This document shows, one piece after another, positions 18,573 through 28,351 of a stretch of 64,000 nucleotides of DNA. The DNA lies in assembly GCF_036327475.1 (NCBI RefSeq), contig NZ_CP132913.1, positions 1,178,001 to 1,242,000 on the forward strand, written 5' to 3'. The position numbers and the translations under genes were made by a program. This DNA comes from G036327475 sp036327475 (GTDB taxonomy: Bacteria; Pseudomonadota; Gammaproteobacteria; Enterobacterales; Enterobacteriaceae). The notes beneath the pieces were generated by a model, which was given only the letters and a program-made list of their open reading frames with translations, had not been told where the DNA came from and did not search any database. Position 1 is the stretch's first letter; each line of letters starts with the position of its first letter.

Positions 18573-18656
18573 GCCACACAAATAATCGTCGTTGCCACTC
18601 ATTATTTGGCCAACCTCGACGGACACTGTTGACCAACGCCCGTTTACCCCTAAGCA

Positions 18657-19462
18657 TTAGCTAAGCAGCCTCGCTCGCTTCATCGCCTCGCCCAGTTTCC
18701 ATACCGCCATGGCGTAATGGATATTGTTGTTGTAGCAGGTGATAACATAGAAGTTCGTCAGCCCGTATCTTTGGTAACCGGTACCGATATCCAGACACAG
18801 CAGGCTGACCTGTTGTTCAGTCCCGAGTGCGCAAGCGGCGACAGTTCCGCGTCGGACAGCGTCACCATGGCATAACGCGTGGTATAACGCGTGTCATAGC
18901 TATTTTGAACCAGGGCGCCTGACCGCTGGCGGGCACCGCCACCAAGCCGTGGACATGGAAATAATTGGCAACACTGCTGAGGCATCCTACTGGATCCAAC
19001 AGATTGATATGGCCATCGCCTCCGAAATACACGGCGTACTCTTTGAGAGAGGAAGGCATAAATTTAGTACCGGCATAGTAGCCGCGCAGCGCGAGTGGAT
19101 CATCTCCATCATTGCACGCCGTTAGTAAAAAACGTTTCCAGCCAGAATAGTCTCCGCGGCGCGGATAATCGAACGCCAGCGTCTCCAGCGCATCGATGAT
19201 ACGCGTTTTGCCATCACCCTCCCTAGCGGGTATCGACGCCTATAATACTAACAATAATTTCCGGCGGTACGCCAGTCGGTGCGCAGCGCGCTGCAAAGCG
19301 TCTTCGTTCTGGTTCCAGAACACGACGCCGTTTTGCACATTGTCCGGTGTGATGATTTTTTACGATAGCGCAGCCGGACGCCGTTCGACTAGGCAGGCGA
19401 TTCCTGCGAGGGCATACAGGAGGAGGATTACTACTGCACGTGGCAAGCAAAGCTATTGAAGG
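18657..19462 (-). pseudogene. mltB: mltB remnant (membrane-bound lytic murein transglycosylase B)
   Basis: MltB is a lipoprotein that cleaves murein to anhydromuropeptides. Minus-strand blocks match in order: GVPPEIIVSIIGVDTRWG-like with the catalytic Glu replaced by Asp in IGVDTR, FMPSSLKEYAVYFGGDGHIN, DPVGCLSSVANYFHVHG, and at the end TNFYVITCYNNNIHYAMAVW before a stop at 18657. The N-terminus reads LATCSSNPP, a decayed lipobox. Several frameshifts and a central deletion are present. mltB is next to pncC in Escherichia; here the transporter remnant lies between. Confidence 0.85.
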
Positions 19463-19579
19463 AACAAGGGCTACCAGATACGTATTGAGGATCCATGTAC
19501 CAAAGCTGATAAAGCAACGCTATGGTAATCCATTGTCATCTAAGAATAAATAGGAAACCGCGTCCAGCGCAACGGAAAG

Positions 19580-19925
19580 TTATATTGTTCTTCGTTCCGA
19601 TTTCATCTTCATGGCGCCGAATTCATCGATCTTACAGTCTATATTGTTGTCTCTTTCCACCAATCGAATATTTTTCATTTTGGTGGCAATTTTGGTGACA
19701 ATTTTGAGGCGATGCCTTTGACTTTCAGATCTTTAATGACCGTCACTGCATCTCCGTCCGCCAACAGATTGCCGTTGGTATCACCACCACAAGCCCGTCT
19801 TCCTGCTCTACACTTGCCTTTTCCTGCGACCATTCGTGGCCGCTTTCGGGCAATTGATCTGCTTATCCTGTTGTCAGATATAAGCAGAGTTGCATTTTGA
19901 CAATACGGTAATTGTGAAATTATCT
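19580..19925 (-). pseudogene. yjdM: yjdM/phnA remnant (zinc-ribbon protein)
   Basis: Blocks of the small PhnA/YjdM protein are readable on the minus strand: CNSAYI and NCPKA from the N-terminal zinc ribbon, HEWSQEKASVEQEDGLVV, then DTNGNLLADGDAVTVIKDLK with VKGIAS, and KMKNIRLVERDNNIDCKIDE. A stop in the zinc ribbon and at least three frameshifts break the gene. The wider open frame here (19675-20106) owes most of its length to an unrelated purine-rich stretch upstream. The exact function of the family is unclear. Confidence 0.8.
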
Positions 19926-19999
19926 CTTTAAAAGTAAGGTATCTGTAAAATTTAGAAATAAAATCATAGATAAACGTTACGCCGGTTGGCAATTTTAAC

Positions 20000-20265
20000 C
20001 GATCCTCTCTTCCTTGACGACCTCTTCTCCAGCTGCCTGCTTCCTCCATTCCCTCTTCATTCTCTCTTCCCCCTCTTTTCTTTTTCGCCGTCTTTTCCTT
20101 ACTCATATCATCTCTTTACTTATCCTCTCCTCCTCACTTTCTGTATTCATCATTTCCTCTACCGTAAATAATCGCCACCCTGCTTATTACCCAAATTATA
20201 CCCTCTTCTCATTCCGGCCAAGCTGGCTCTTATCTCCCTTTCCTTTTCCTTATCTTTGATGCCGT
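20000..20265. repeat. polypyrimidine-rich low-complexity tract
   Basis: From about 20000 to 20165 the + strand is overwhelmingly C and T, made of short CTCTTCC/CCTCTTTT-like units, and a second block runs about 20205-20262. The complementary purine-rich strand encodes Lys/Arg/Glu/Gly-rich open frames that look like by-products of composition. Nothing similar occurs elsewhere in the window. Confidence 0.6.
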
Positions 20266-21384
20266 TTGCAAAACTAGCCTGTTTGTGGTATATGTACGAC
20301 AATAACAATGTTATTTCCACTCCGATCAGGACGCCTGAGAAAGAATGAGAAAATAAAACAATGAAGAAAGGAAAATTATTGTTGTCCCTGATGTAATTTT
20401 GTTTATCTGTTTGCGGTGTTATTCGTGTATTTTCTATTCCAAAACAATAACGCAATCGCAGCAATTATTCAGGTTGCCTGGGTTGGCCAAAGCCGATGAA
20501 CCGACGCGCGCGCCCTGCAAAACTTTTACTATCGTCGGGTTATCATCCATCAGGTCTATTTGGCGAACGGAGCGTTAATGCTAAACGCAAATACGACATC
20601 GCTACAACACCAGAGATGTTTACTTCATCCACAAAATGGCAACATTCAACAAGCTGTACTACCTATACAGAGTAAGAGCGTGAAGTCAATGATGTACGCG
20701 TTTATTGCGTTAGCGCCAGATGGGCACGGTAAAAAACTTGCTGATTTATTAGAAAATGAACCTCTACTATTGGGGTGCATGGGTAGAAGATCCATGCGTG
20801 GCTAAACAAGTAACCGAAAGATGTTCAAGCGCAGCCCGCACTGAGAATCGTGCAAAATGGCGCCGACGCCATCGACGGTATTTGCGGAGCAACAATGGCC
20901 TCAGTAAACATGGAGAAAAGCATTAATTTCTGGATGGGTGAACGCGACGACGGCCCTTTTGCAGCGCTTCACCAAAAAATAAACTCGTAATCTCGTAGTA
21001 AGTGTTCACGCTGACAGAAATAGAGGGGGTCGCCATAAAACGTGGTTGCCTTGCCGTAGGCATATACACCCGATAAACACACGCTTTAATTACACCACGT
21101 TCTTAAAAAGAAGAGATTATTCGGCGATATTAGAAATTTAAACATTCTGTCACTGTTTGTCATTTTTATGATCCTGGTCATGCACAAATAACAAAAAGCT
21201 TCGTGATTATCATCATTTGCGTTTTAATGGTACGCATTGTGCTTATTGCCCGATCCTTTCTGCTGGACGTGTTTAGCATACTTTACAGCGCATGCATCTG
21301 AGCAAAATCCACTATGCGTCCTTTATTAAAGATATCGCAGCGCCTTGATAAAACGACGGAGCTCTATCAGTAACACCAAAACAC
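20266..21384. other. unassigned stretch
   Basis: About 1.1 kb, partly AT-rich, with short open frames only. A + strand frame at 20560-20805 and a protein-like run near 20915-20990 (SINFWMGERDDGPFAALH) suggest gene debris, but I recognise no family. No RNA gene or repeat is apparent. Confidence 0.35.
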
Positions 21385-22620
21385 CACATGGGAGCCGGCG
21401 GACCGCGAGGCCGATGGCCGCGGAACTCCAGCGCACCAATTCGCTATCCCGAAACGCTGACGGCGGCGCCCGCTGTGGAAATTCGAGCTGAATATCGCCC
21501 GCCATCAGCTCGCCATGCAGTTCGGTGCTCACGATTTAACCGGCTTGGCATTGAGCGGACGCAGCTGGCCCTGCGTGCCGCCGGCTGCCTGCTGCAATAC
21601 GCCAAGGATGCAGCGCACATCGTTGCCGCACATCCGCGCCGCCACCTTAGAGCACTTGAGTTGACGCAAAACCTCAGCGCCGCTGCCGAAAATATGCTGG
21701 CGGACGTGCTCGATCGTACGGTCACGCCCATGGGCAGCCGGATGCTGAAACGTTGGCTGCACATGCCACCCGCGAGATCACTCCCTTCCCGCTAGGAAAC
21801 TATTTGCGAATTACAAAATCAGGTGGCAAATCTACAGCCGCTGCTGCGTTAGGTCGGGGTTGGAGCGGCGCTGGCGCGCAGGCGCCATGCCTTTGCATAG
21901 CTGCCAGTCATGCAAACGCCGCTCGAGGGCAATCACATACCTACTTGCCGCAGCTGCTAGATCGTGTTGGAGAATTTGAGACGCTGCACGATTTGCTGGC
22001 GCGGGGCTATCATCGAGTCGCCGCCAGTACTGGTGCGCGACGGCGACGTCATCGCCCCGGGATACCAGGCCGAACTGGACGAATGGCGCGGTCTAGCAGC
22101 GGGCGCGACCGATTAATCTCGACCGTCTTGAGCTGCGAAAGCGGAAAAGCTTGGCCGGAGCGCTGAAAGTGGGCTTAACGATGTGTGCGGTTATTTTATT
22201 CAGCTCAGCCACGGTCAAAGCCATCTGGAACCCATCCGTTATGTGCGGCACCAAACGCTGAAAGCGCCGAACGCTACATCATTCCCTGAAGGAATAAGAA
22301 GATACGGTCCTAACCTCGAAAAACAAGGCAGTGGCGTTGGAAACGCGCCGTATATAATGAGATCTTCGATCTTCTATTTTGGCGGCGCCGGCGAGGTGCC
22401 GCGGAATGTTATCAAGCGCGGCAGAAGCTCAGGGAATTGGAAATGTTATCCAGTAGCACGACGACAGGCATCGTGGATGACTCGCAGCTTCGCCACTGCA
22501 ACCGGAATGACCACCTGTTTCGCCGGCGGTCGAGGCGCCGGGAAATTGGATCTCGATGCGCTTTCGCCGCGCCAGGCGCTGCAATGGCTGTATCGGTTGA
22601 AAAAGAGATCGGCTAGCGGA
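21385..22620 (+). pseudogene. mutS: mutS remnant (mismatch recognition protein)
   Basis: Fragments in different frames follow MutS in order: ADREA…AAELQRTN, AAGCLLQYAKDAAH, LTQNLSAAAENMLADVLD, RTVTPMGSRMLKRWLHMP, VGEFETLHDLLARG, LDEWRGLAAGA-like, then the connector QLSHGQSHLEPIRY. EIFDLLF is followed at once by VPRNVIKRGR, QKLRELEML and LDALSPRQALQWLYRLKK. The N-terminal mismatch-binding domain is missing, and the whole ATPase domain (Walker A GPNMGGKS) has been deleted. Only about 1.2 kb of 2.56 kb remains. Mismatch repair through this locus is lost. Confidence 0.9.
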
Positions 22621-22711
22621 GCCGCGCAACCAGAACTATTCCTTTCGACTACAGCACCTCGCAATGCGCGACGAAGAGGCACCGCCACGATTATACGGAA
22701 CGACGCTGCTA

Positions 22712-23325
22712 CTATTCGCGGAATGGCGCTTCGATATTCAAACCCTGACCCTGCAGGATCTCCCGCAGATGACGAAACCTCTTCACCTGAATCCGACGTA
22801 CACATTCGCGGGTCAGAGCGATTTCATAACCTACATCTTCAGCTGGTGCGGCTTTATAACCCAGCAGGGCAAAACGCCTGACCAGCACTTCATGCTGCTT
22901 AGCATTCAGCTCGAACAGCCACTTAACGATGTTCTACTTCATGTCATTGTCCTGCGCAGTCCCCTTCCGGGCCTCTGTCTTTCAGACAGAATTCCAGAAC
23001 ACCCTCTCAGAGCCGCTCCCAGCAGGTATCCACCGAGGCGTAGTATACGGCTAATGTCTTCCACGGGCTATACAGCTGCCCGGCGTTTCTTCTGCGCTAC
23101 ACGCAAAGCCAATCTCTTCATCAGCGTAAGAACGGGGCTATCCAATCTTTCTCAGATAGAACTACACGGCGCTCAGGAGACGTTGACTTGCCCCCCAAGA
23201 CAGCTGCTCTTCTTCAGCTAATCTTATCAGCAGGCTCATCGACTAGCGCCTTCTCGTCAAATGTTTCCGTTCCATTCTCATCGAATTCGACCTCTTTATG
23301 TAACTCGTTATCGTATTTAGCTCAC
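22712..23325 (-). pseudogene. rpoS: rpoS remnant (stationary-phase sigma factor)
   Basis: From a GTG at 23323-23325 the second codon position is already TAA. Blocks match RpoS: EVEFDENGTETFDEKALVD near the N-terminus, then a large deletion removing regions 1.2 to 3 (the -10 recognition core), then NIVKWLFELNAKQHEVLVRR, EDVGYEIALTRECVRRIQV and the terminal REILQGQGLNIEAPFRE before TAG at 22712-22714. It lies directly downstream of nlpD and tail-to-tail with mutS, its classic position. The general stress response is therefore absent unless another copy exists. Confidence 0.92.
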
Positions 23326-23376
23326 AGTGGCCCTTACCCGTGTTTCCAGCACAGAGCGTCGAGATATTCTAGCAAT

Positions 23377-24396
23377 TTATCGCTGCGGAAGATAACGCAG
23401 CGGGTTTATTGATTTCCCTTTGTAACGAATTTCAAAATGCAATCTGGTTGTGCTGGTTCCAGTGCTACCCATGGTAGCAATTTTTTGCCCCGCCCTGACT
23501 TCTTGTTGTTCTCGGACCAGCATCGTATCGTTGTGGGCATAGGCGCTCAAGTAATCGTCATTGTGTTTGATAATGATGAGATTACCGTATCCCCGCAAGG
23601 CGTTGCCGGCATAAACCACTCTGCCGTTGGCGGTCGCCAAAATTGGCTGTCCTCGGAAACCGGAGATATCAACCCCTTTGTTACCGCCTTCTGCGGCGGA
23701 AAAGTTATCAATGATCTTCCCATCCGTCGGCCAACGCCAACCGGTGATTGCCGTGCTACCAGACGCCGTAGCGGCTGGTTCTGTACTGGGTGCTGCAACC
23801 GGCGCGGTTGTGATAACAACGGAACCATTATTTTTATTAGAATCAACGCTTGATTCTGTCAATGGTGTATTCGCGGTAGGGGCGGGTGCTGCCACAACAC
23901 CGAGATTGGTCTGATTGACGTTGGACGCTAGGATGGCTCCCTCCGGCGCATTGTCGGTAATCGGCGTGGTTCCGTTACCCACCTGCAAAGTCTGACCTAC
24001 GTTGAGACTGTAGGGTTCATGGATGTTGTTTCTTTGCGCCAAATCCCTGTAGTCGTTTCCAGTAATCCAGGCGATATAGAACAGCGTATCGCCACGTTTT
24101 ACCTGATACGTCACGCCAGAATAGGAACCTTTCTGGATGGTGTCATAGCTCCTATTATAAACAATATTTCCTTGTGGGGAGAGATTTACATGGCCTTGCG
24201 TACCCCTGTTGACCGGGGCCGCAGCACGCAGCTGGCCCAGCTTCGGCGTACTCTCAGCGGTGGCGGCATTGCTACTGTAGCCGCCGCTCACGCTGCTTAT
24301 CGGTGCACTGGTTTCATTGCTGACGCATCCCGCCAGCCACATACTCGACATGGCACAGACCGCAACGCGGCGCCACGCGCATTTCGGGCTTCCCAT
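23377..24396 (-). CDS. nlpD: murein hydrolase activator NlpD (lipoprotein)
   Basis: NlpD is an outer-membrane lipoprotein that activates the amidase AmiC at the septum. The 339-residue product from ATG 24396 (GGGGAG upstream) has a signal peptide with lipobox LAGC (Cys near residue 24), a LysM domain (YQVKRGDTLFYIAWITGND; NVGQTLQVG), a long Pro/Ala/Thr linker and a C-terminal LytM fold (GVDISGFRGQPILATANGRV; RLHFEIRYKGKSINP). The zinc ligands of active LytM enzymes are replaced (for example R in RLHF), as is normal for NlpD activators. The frame opens two codons earlier at TTG. It is intact although rpoS, whose main promoter usually lies inside nlpD, is dead. Confidence 0.94.
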   Translation of the reverse strand: MGSPKCAWRRVAVCAMSSMWLAGCVSNETSAPISSVSGGYSSNAATAESTPKLGQLRAAAPVNRGTQGHVNLSPQGNIVYNRSYDTIQKGSYSGVTYQVKRGDTLFYIAWITGNDYRDLAQRNNIHEPYSLNVGQTLQVGNGTTPITDNAPEGAILASNVNQTNLGVVAAPAPTANTPLTESSVDSNKNNGSVVITTAPVAAPSTEPAATASGSTAITGWRWPTDGKIIDNFSAAEGGNKGVDISGFRGQPILATANGRVVYAGNALRGYGNLIIIKHNDDYLSAYAHNDTMLVREQQEVRAGQKIATMGSTGTSTTRLHFEIRYKGKSINPLRYLPQR

Positions 24397-24595
24397 GATC
24401 AATTCTCCCCTATGGTAGCAACGCCAGTCACCACTCCAAATGAGACAGACATTATGTGTTTACATCTTTTAGTGCTCATTGTTCCAGCAACAGGAGTATT
24501 TTCATCTCTGAGATAATAATTATATTGCTGTTAATGCAAGCAGCAACCGGTTGCGCACGCCATTAAACACTCGCATGGAAATTTAAGCATCGGCG

Positions 24596-25222
24596 TCAGG
24601 CCAGTTCACCTTTCACCAGCGGCACGAATCGGACTGCTTCCACGGTATCGACCACGAATTCCCCACTCTTGCGCTGCACCCGCGTCAAGTGCTGCTGCTC
24701 TTCGCCGACTGGCAGCACCATCACGCCGCCCTCATCAAGTTGTGCCATCAGCGCCTGGGGAATTTCCGGCGGCGCCGCCGTCACGATGATGGCGTCAAAC
24801 GGCCCGCGCGACGGCCAGCCCTGCCAACCGTCACCGTGACGGGTAGAGATATTATGTAAATCAAGCATTTTCAGCCGGCGCTTAGCCTGCCACTGCAATT
24901 TTTTAATCCGCTCCACCGAACAGAGGTGCCTCACTAAATGGGCCAGAATAGCAGTCTGATAACCGGAGCCGGTACCGATTTCCAGCACCCGCGATTCCGG
25001 CCGCAGCGCCAGCAGCTCGGTCATACGCGCTACGATATAAGGTTGGGAAATGGTTTGCCCGAGCCCGATTGGCAGGGCGGTGTTATCGTAGGCTTTATGC
25101 TCGAAAGCCTCGTCGATAAAGCATTCGCGCGGCACCGCCTCCATCGCCTGTAGCAGGCGTTCATCACGGATGCCTTGCTGACGCAGCTGTGCCAACAGCG
25201 TCTGCGTGCGTCCGTCTACCAT
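24596..25222 (-). CDS. pcm: protein-L-isoaspartate O-methyltransferase
   Basis: Pcm methylates isoaspartyl residues so that damaged proteins can be repaired, using S-adenosylmethionine. The 208-residue product has exactly the Escherichia length with the start MVDGRTQTLLAQL (ATG 25222). It carries motif I VLEIGTGSGYQTAILA, the substrate-binding GQTISQPYIVARMTE, RHGDGWQGW, and PFDAIIVTAAPPEIPQALM. The open frame extends 10 codons upstream. Its start overlaps the end of surE by 7 bp, the usual coupling. Intact. Confidence 0.95.
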   Translation of the reverse strand: MVDGRTQTLLAQLRQQGIRDERLLQAMEAVPRECFIDEAFEHKAYDNTALPIGLGQTISQPYIVARMTELLALRPESRVLEIGTGSGYQTAILAHLVRHLCSVERIKKLQWQAKRRLKMLDLHNISTRHGDGWQGWPSRGPFDAIIVTAAPPEIPQALMAQLDEGGVMVLPVGEEQQHLTRVQRKSGEFVVDTVEAVRFVPLVKGELA

Positions 25223-25566
25223 GGAGCAAGCCTCTCGGTATCGCCGAGCCAATCGCTCAGCACGAGCAGCGCGGCGTTAGCGGTGAGATCCAGCTGTGTC
25301 GGCATCAGTGAAACATGATCCTGACTAACGGCCTCAAAATCGGTGTGCGGCCATTCATCAAGCGGGTCGACCAGAGGACCGATCCACAACATCACGCGAC
25401 TGTGCGGATCCGTCTGGCGGACGACTTCGCTGGCGGGATGACGGCTGCCGCTGCGGTCACGGTCCAGCGACACAATCTGCACGGTGGCAAGCTGGCGCAA
25501 CGCGACCGCCAGATGCTGAATGCCCGTCGCATGAATGCCATCATCATTGCTTAAAAGTATGCGCAT
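25216..25566 (-). pseudogene. surE: surE with in-frame internal deletion (5'/3'-nucleotidase SurE)
   Basis: SurE is a metal-dependent nucleotidase of about 253 residues. Here an uninterrupted 116-codon frame has the true N-terminus (MRILLSNDDGIHATGIQHLA, with the metal-binding NDDG) up to DRDRSGS at residue 41. It continues directly with RHPASEVVRQTDP, which belongs about 135 residues further on, through a normal C-terminus (SDWLGDTERLAPW). The deleted part holds the NSL loop, the Asn ligand and the SGINAG core, so catalysis is impossible. The reading frame is kept across the junction, so translational coupling to pcm survives. An automatic annotation would call this a short intact gene. Confidence 0.88.
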
Positions 25567-25599
25567 AGTGTTTTGACTTTATAAGAAAATCACCCACAC

Positions 25600-26719
25600 C
25601 ACGCCGCCCTGCGGTGAAAGGCAAAAAACTGACCTGGCCCGCTGCCGGTCAGCAGCACCGGCGAAAAATCAAAATGGGAACATGAAATAATAATGGCATG
25701 AAACGTCACCGTGGTGAAGCCAGTAATTCAGTGGTTGCAGCAAATTTAGCCGTTGCGCGTTGCGTTCCTCGTGCCGGCAAAGTCGCGCGCTGACCGCGTC
25801 GGGAATGCTCCAGCTGAAAGCTTTTGTGCTAGTGTCAGCGTATCTTGCCAGCGCCAGCTTAACCCCTCTAGCTGAAGCAGCGGCGCCGCCGCACAAGCGT
25901 TAGCCGTTCACGCGCCAGCAACACAATCAGTGCCAGCTGCGTCGCGAGACAGGCCTTCAAACACCTCGGCTTCGTCAAGGATGCCCAGTGCACCCTTTCC
26001 CGGCATCGGCGACGTTAGGGAAAACTCCCGCGCGGTCAACACCGGTATCTCCGCCGCGCTTGCCATAAACCCATTACCCCGACCGCTCAATTGTAGGATC
26101 TTTCCGTTCAATAGGCGTGCTAGCCCCAACTCCGCCAAGCGTTGGTTGACCACCCTATTGGACAACGCGCTGCAGTCGGCAGAAAGCGTAAAGCTACAGA
26201 TGCTCAATGCGTTATTCGCCAAACGCAGCGCCAGCGTCAGATTATTGCCCTGATGACAAAGCGCTGATGATCGAAATAATTTGGTCCCCATTCATCGCAA
26301 ATACGTTTCAGCCGCACCTCATGCCCTCACTCTATCGCTTATCTCACGAAGCGTCAGGGTCAAGGCGTTGCCCTTAAGAGAGCTGATACGCAGTTGCGTC
26401 GGTGGTTGGCAGCAATGAGGATAGCGTAGCCGGAAATGCCGCAAAGTCGGGATCGCTTTTGCCGGGTAGATGTAAGCAAAACCACTGTTCGGTGACGGTG
26501 TATCTTTGAGACCGGCTTAGCTGACCATGCGGGCGGGGATGTCGGGCGTGTTGTAGCTGGCTTTACACAGGCGCACCTGTAGGTGCTCCCCTTCGCCATC
26601 TGGCGTAAAACCAAGCTGCTCGCGCACCTGAAATCAGCTACCTCGACCTTCATACGACTGATCGTGACGGCATTGCCGAGCAGCTAATGCAGCCGGTGAT
26701 AGTCCAGGTCGTTGGTCAT
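25600..26719 (-). pseudogene. truD: truD remnant (tRNA pseudouridine-13 synthase)
   Basis: TruD makes pseudouridine 13 in tRNA-Glu. The ATG at 26719 overlaps the ispF stop as ATGA, the ancestral arrangement. Blocks match in order: VREQLGFTPDGEGEHLQVRL, KASYNTPDIPARM, WFCLHLPGK-like, LALRLANNALSICSFTL, VVNQRLAELGLARLLNGKIL, QLSGRGNGFMASAAEIPVL, and SLTSPMPGKGALGI from the insertion domain. Frameshifts occur at several points. The catalytic GQKDK motif cannot be found. The end of the gene is blurred and could reach surE. Confidence 0.85.
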
Positions 26720-27192
26720 GTCGTTCGCGCCAGTAGTGCTACCGCCTCGCAGGCGATGCCTTCGCCGCGGCCGGTAAAGCCCAGCCATTCAGTGGTGGTC
26801 GCCTTGACGTTGATATTATCCATATGGCAGCTGAGATCTTCGGCGATATGCACGCGCATTTGCGGGATGTGCGGCGCCATATTTGGCGCCTGGATGATAA
26901 GGGTTATGTCCAAATTGCCAAGACAATACCCTTTTGTCACAATCCTCAGCCAGGCTTCGCGCAATAGCGCTCGGCTGTCGGCCCCTGCATAGACCGGATG
27001 GGTATCGGGAAATAATTTGCCGATATCGCCGAAGGCGGCGGCGCCCAGCAGGGCATCGGTCGCAGCGTGCAGTACGACATCGCCATCGGAATGCGCCAGC
27101 AGGCCTTGCGGATAAGGGATACGCACACCGCCGATAATGAGCGGACCTTCGCCGCCGAACTGGTGTACGTCGAAACCGTGTCCGATACGCAT
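26716..27192 (-). CDS. ispF: 2-C-methyl-D-erythritol 2,4-cyclodiphosphate synthase
   Basis: IspF performs the fifth step of the non-mevalonate isoprenoid pathway, releasing CMP to form MEcPP. The 158-residue product (Escherichia 159) has the metal ligands in MRIGHGFDVHQFG (D8, H10), AHSDGDVVLHAATDALLGA (H42), FPDTHPVYAGADSRALL and the terminal KATTTEWLGFTGRGEGI. It is joined end to start with ispD upstream and overlaps the start of the dead truD by 4 bp. Intact and under clear constraint. Confidence 0.96.
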   Translation of the reverse strand: MRIGHGFDVHQFGGEGPLIIGGVRIPYPQGLLAHSDGDVVLHAATDALLGAAAFGDIGKLFPDTHPVYAGADSRALLREAWLRIVTKGYCLGNLDITLIIQAPNMAPHIPQMRVHIAEDLSCHMDNINVKATTTEWLGFTGRGEGIACEAVALLARTT

Positions 27193-27912
27193 TTACGCTC
27201 TCTCCGTATTAGCTAATTGAGAAAAAAAGAAGCGGGCCAACGCCAAATCTTCCGGGCGGGTCACTTTGATGTTGTCCGCGCGCCCCGGTACCAGCAATGG
27301 CGTATAGCCACAATACTCCAGCGCCGAGGCTTCATCGGTTACCGTCGCGCTTTCCGCCAGCGCATGTTCTAAGCAATTTTTCAGCAGATCGCACGCGAAC
27401 AGCTGCGGCGTTAGCGCATGCCATAAGTCCTCGCGCTCGACGGTGCTCGCAATAATATCGGTACCGACGCGTGCGCGTTTCATGGTGTCGCGCACCGGCG
27501 ACGCCAGTAGCCCGCCCACCTCGGTATGTGCGGTGATCGCCAGCAGGCGGCGCAAATCGTCTTGATGCAGGCAGGGACGTGCGGCGTCATGCACCAGCAC
27601 CCAGGACGCCGTGCGCACATGGCGCAGCGCGGCCATCACCGAATCGGCGCGCACTTCGCCGCCAGTGACCACGCGTACCCGCGGGTCGGCAGCCACCGGA
27701 AGTTGATGATACCAGCGATCCGCGGGGCTTATTGCCACGATCGCCTCGCGGATACAGGGTTGGCGTAGCAACGCATCGATCGCGTGCTCAAGCAGGGTTT
27801 TGTCGCCGATGGTGAGATATTGTTTTGGGATGGTGATCTGCATACGGCTTCCGATTCCGGCCGCTGGCAGTATAGCGATAACGTCAGGGATAGACCCCTC
27901 TGATGAGATCAT
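27193..27912 (-). CDS. ispD: 2-C-methyl-D-erythritol 4-phosphate cytidylyltransferase
   Basis: IspD transfers CMP from CTP to methylerythritol phosphate. The 239-residue product shows the nucleotide-binding LPAAGIGSRMQITIPKQYL near residue 14 (R20 and K27 equivalents), the VLVHDAARPCL motif, GLLASPVRDTMKRA and TPQLFACDLL. Its ATG overlaps the ftsB stop as TAATG, and its stop directly precedes ispF, giving the ftsB-ispD-ispF operon of Escherichia. Intact. Confidence 0.96.
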   Translation of the reverse strand: MISSEGSIPDVIAILPAAGIGSRMQITIPKQYLTIGDKTLLEHAIDALLRQPCIREAIVAISPADRWYHQLPVAADPRVRVVTGGEVRADSVMAALRHVRTASWVLVHDAARPCLHQDDLRRLLAITAHTEVGGLLASPVRDTMKRARVGTDIIASTVEREDLWHALTPQLFACDLLKNCLEHALAESATVTDEASALEYCGYTPLLVPGRADNIKVTRPEDLALARFFFSQLANTERA

Positions 27913-28223
27913 TATTGATTGTCTTGCGTTGCTGGCGCCGCCGGCCGCCGCTGCTCCGGTACCAAACGATAGAAGACCTCGCCCGCCTTAATCATGCCAA
28001 GCTCGTTGCGTGAACGCTCCTCGATAGCTTCCTGGCCACCGTTGAGATCGTTAATTTCGGCGAACAACTGATCGTTTCGCGCTTTGAGTTGCGCGTTATT
28101 TCTTTGTTGTACCGCGACGTCGCTCTCAACACGCACCAAATCGTACACGCCGTTTTTGCCCAGCCACAGTGAATACTGCAACCAGCCAAGCAATACTAAT
28201 AATAGTAACGTAAGCTTTCCCAT
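27912..28223 (-). CDS. ftsB: cell division protein FtsB
   Basis: FtsB is a bitopic inner-membrane protein that joins FtsL and FtsQ in the divisome. The 103-residue product has a single N-terminal membrane helix (LTLLLLVLLGWLQYSLWLG), followed by a coiled coil (about residues 30-65 with QQRNNAQLKARNDQLFAEI) and the conserved ERSRNELGMIKAGEVFYRLV. Length and start agree with Escherichia. It is first in the ftsB-ispD-ispF operon. Intact. Confidence 0.95.
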   Translation of the reverse strand: MGKLTLLLLVLLGWLQYSLWLGKNGVYDLVRVESDVAVQQRNNAQLKARNDQLFAEINDLNGGQEAIEERSRNELGMIKAGEVFYRLVPEQRRPAAPATQDNQ

Positions 28224-28351
28224 CCCGCCCCCTGAATGACGGCATAATCATCCCATAACTTTCGGCCAGACTCCACACCAGCCGGCAAATACCGCGGCAA
28301 AACCCTCAAAAAGCCGGCGGTTGTGGGACTGTTGTAGATTTTTACGCTTTG

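Noticed and set aside
19675..20106. A 143-codon minus-strand frame that could be taken as a lysine-rich new protein
   Set aside because: Its N-terminal half is the translated polypurine tract and its C-terminal part is the out-of-context end of yjdM; the combined frame is accidental.
20159..20464. A 101-codon minus-strand frame with a hydrophobic segment, a possible small membrane protein
   Set aside because: Half of it is the low-complexity purine-rich stretch; no ribosome-binding site or homology seen.
23385..23420. GC-rich inverted repeat at the end of nlpD as a terminator
   Set aside because: It lies inside the nlpD coding end, has no T tract, and rpoS transcription would normally pass through it.
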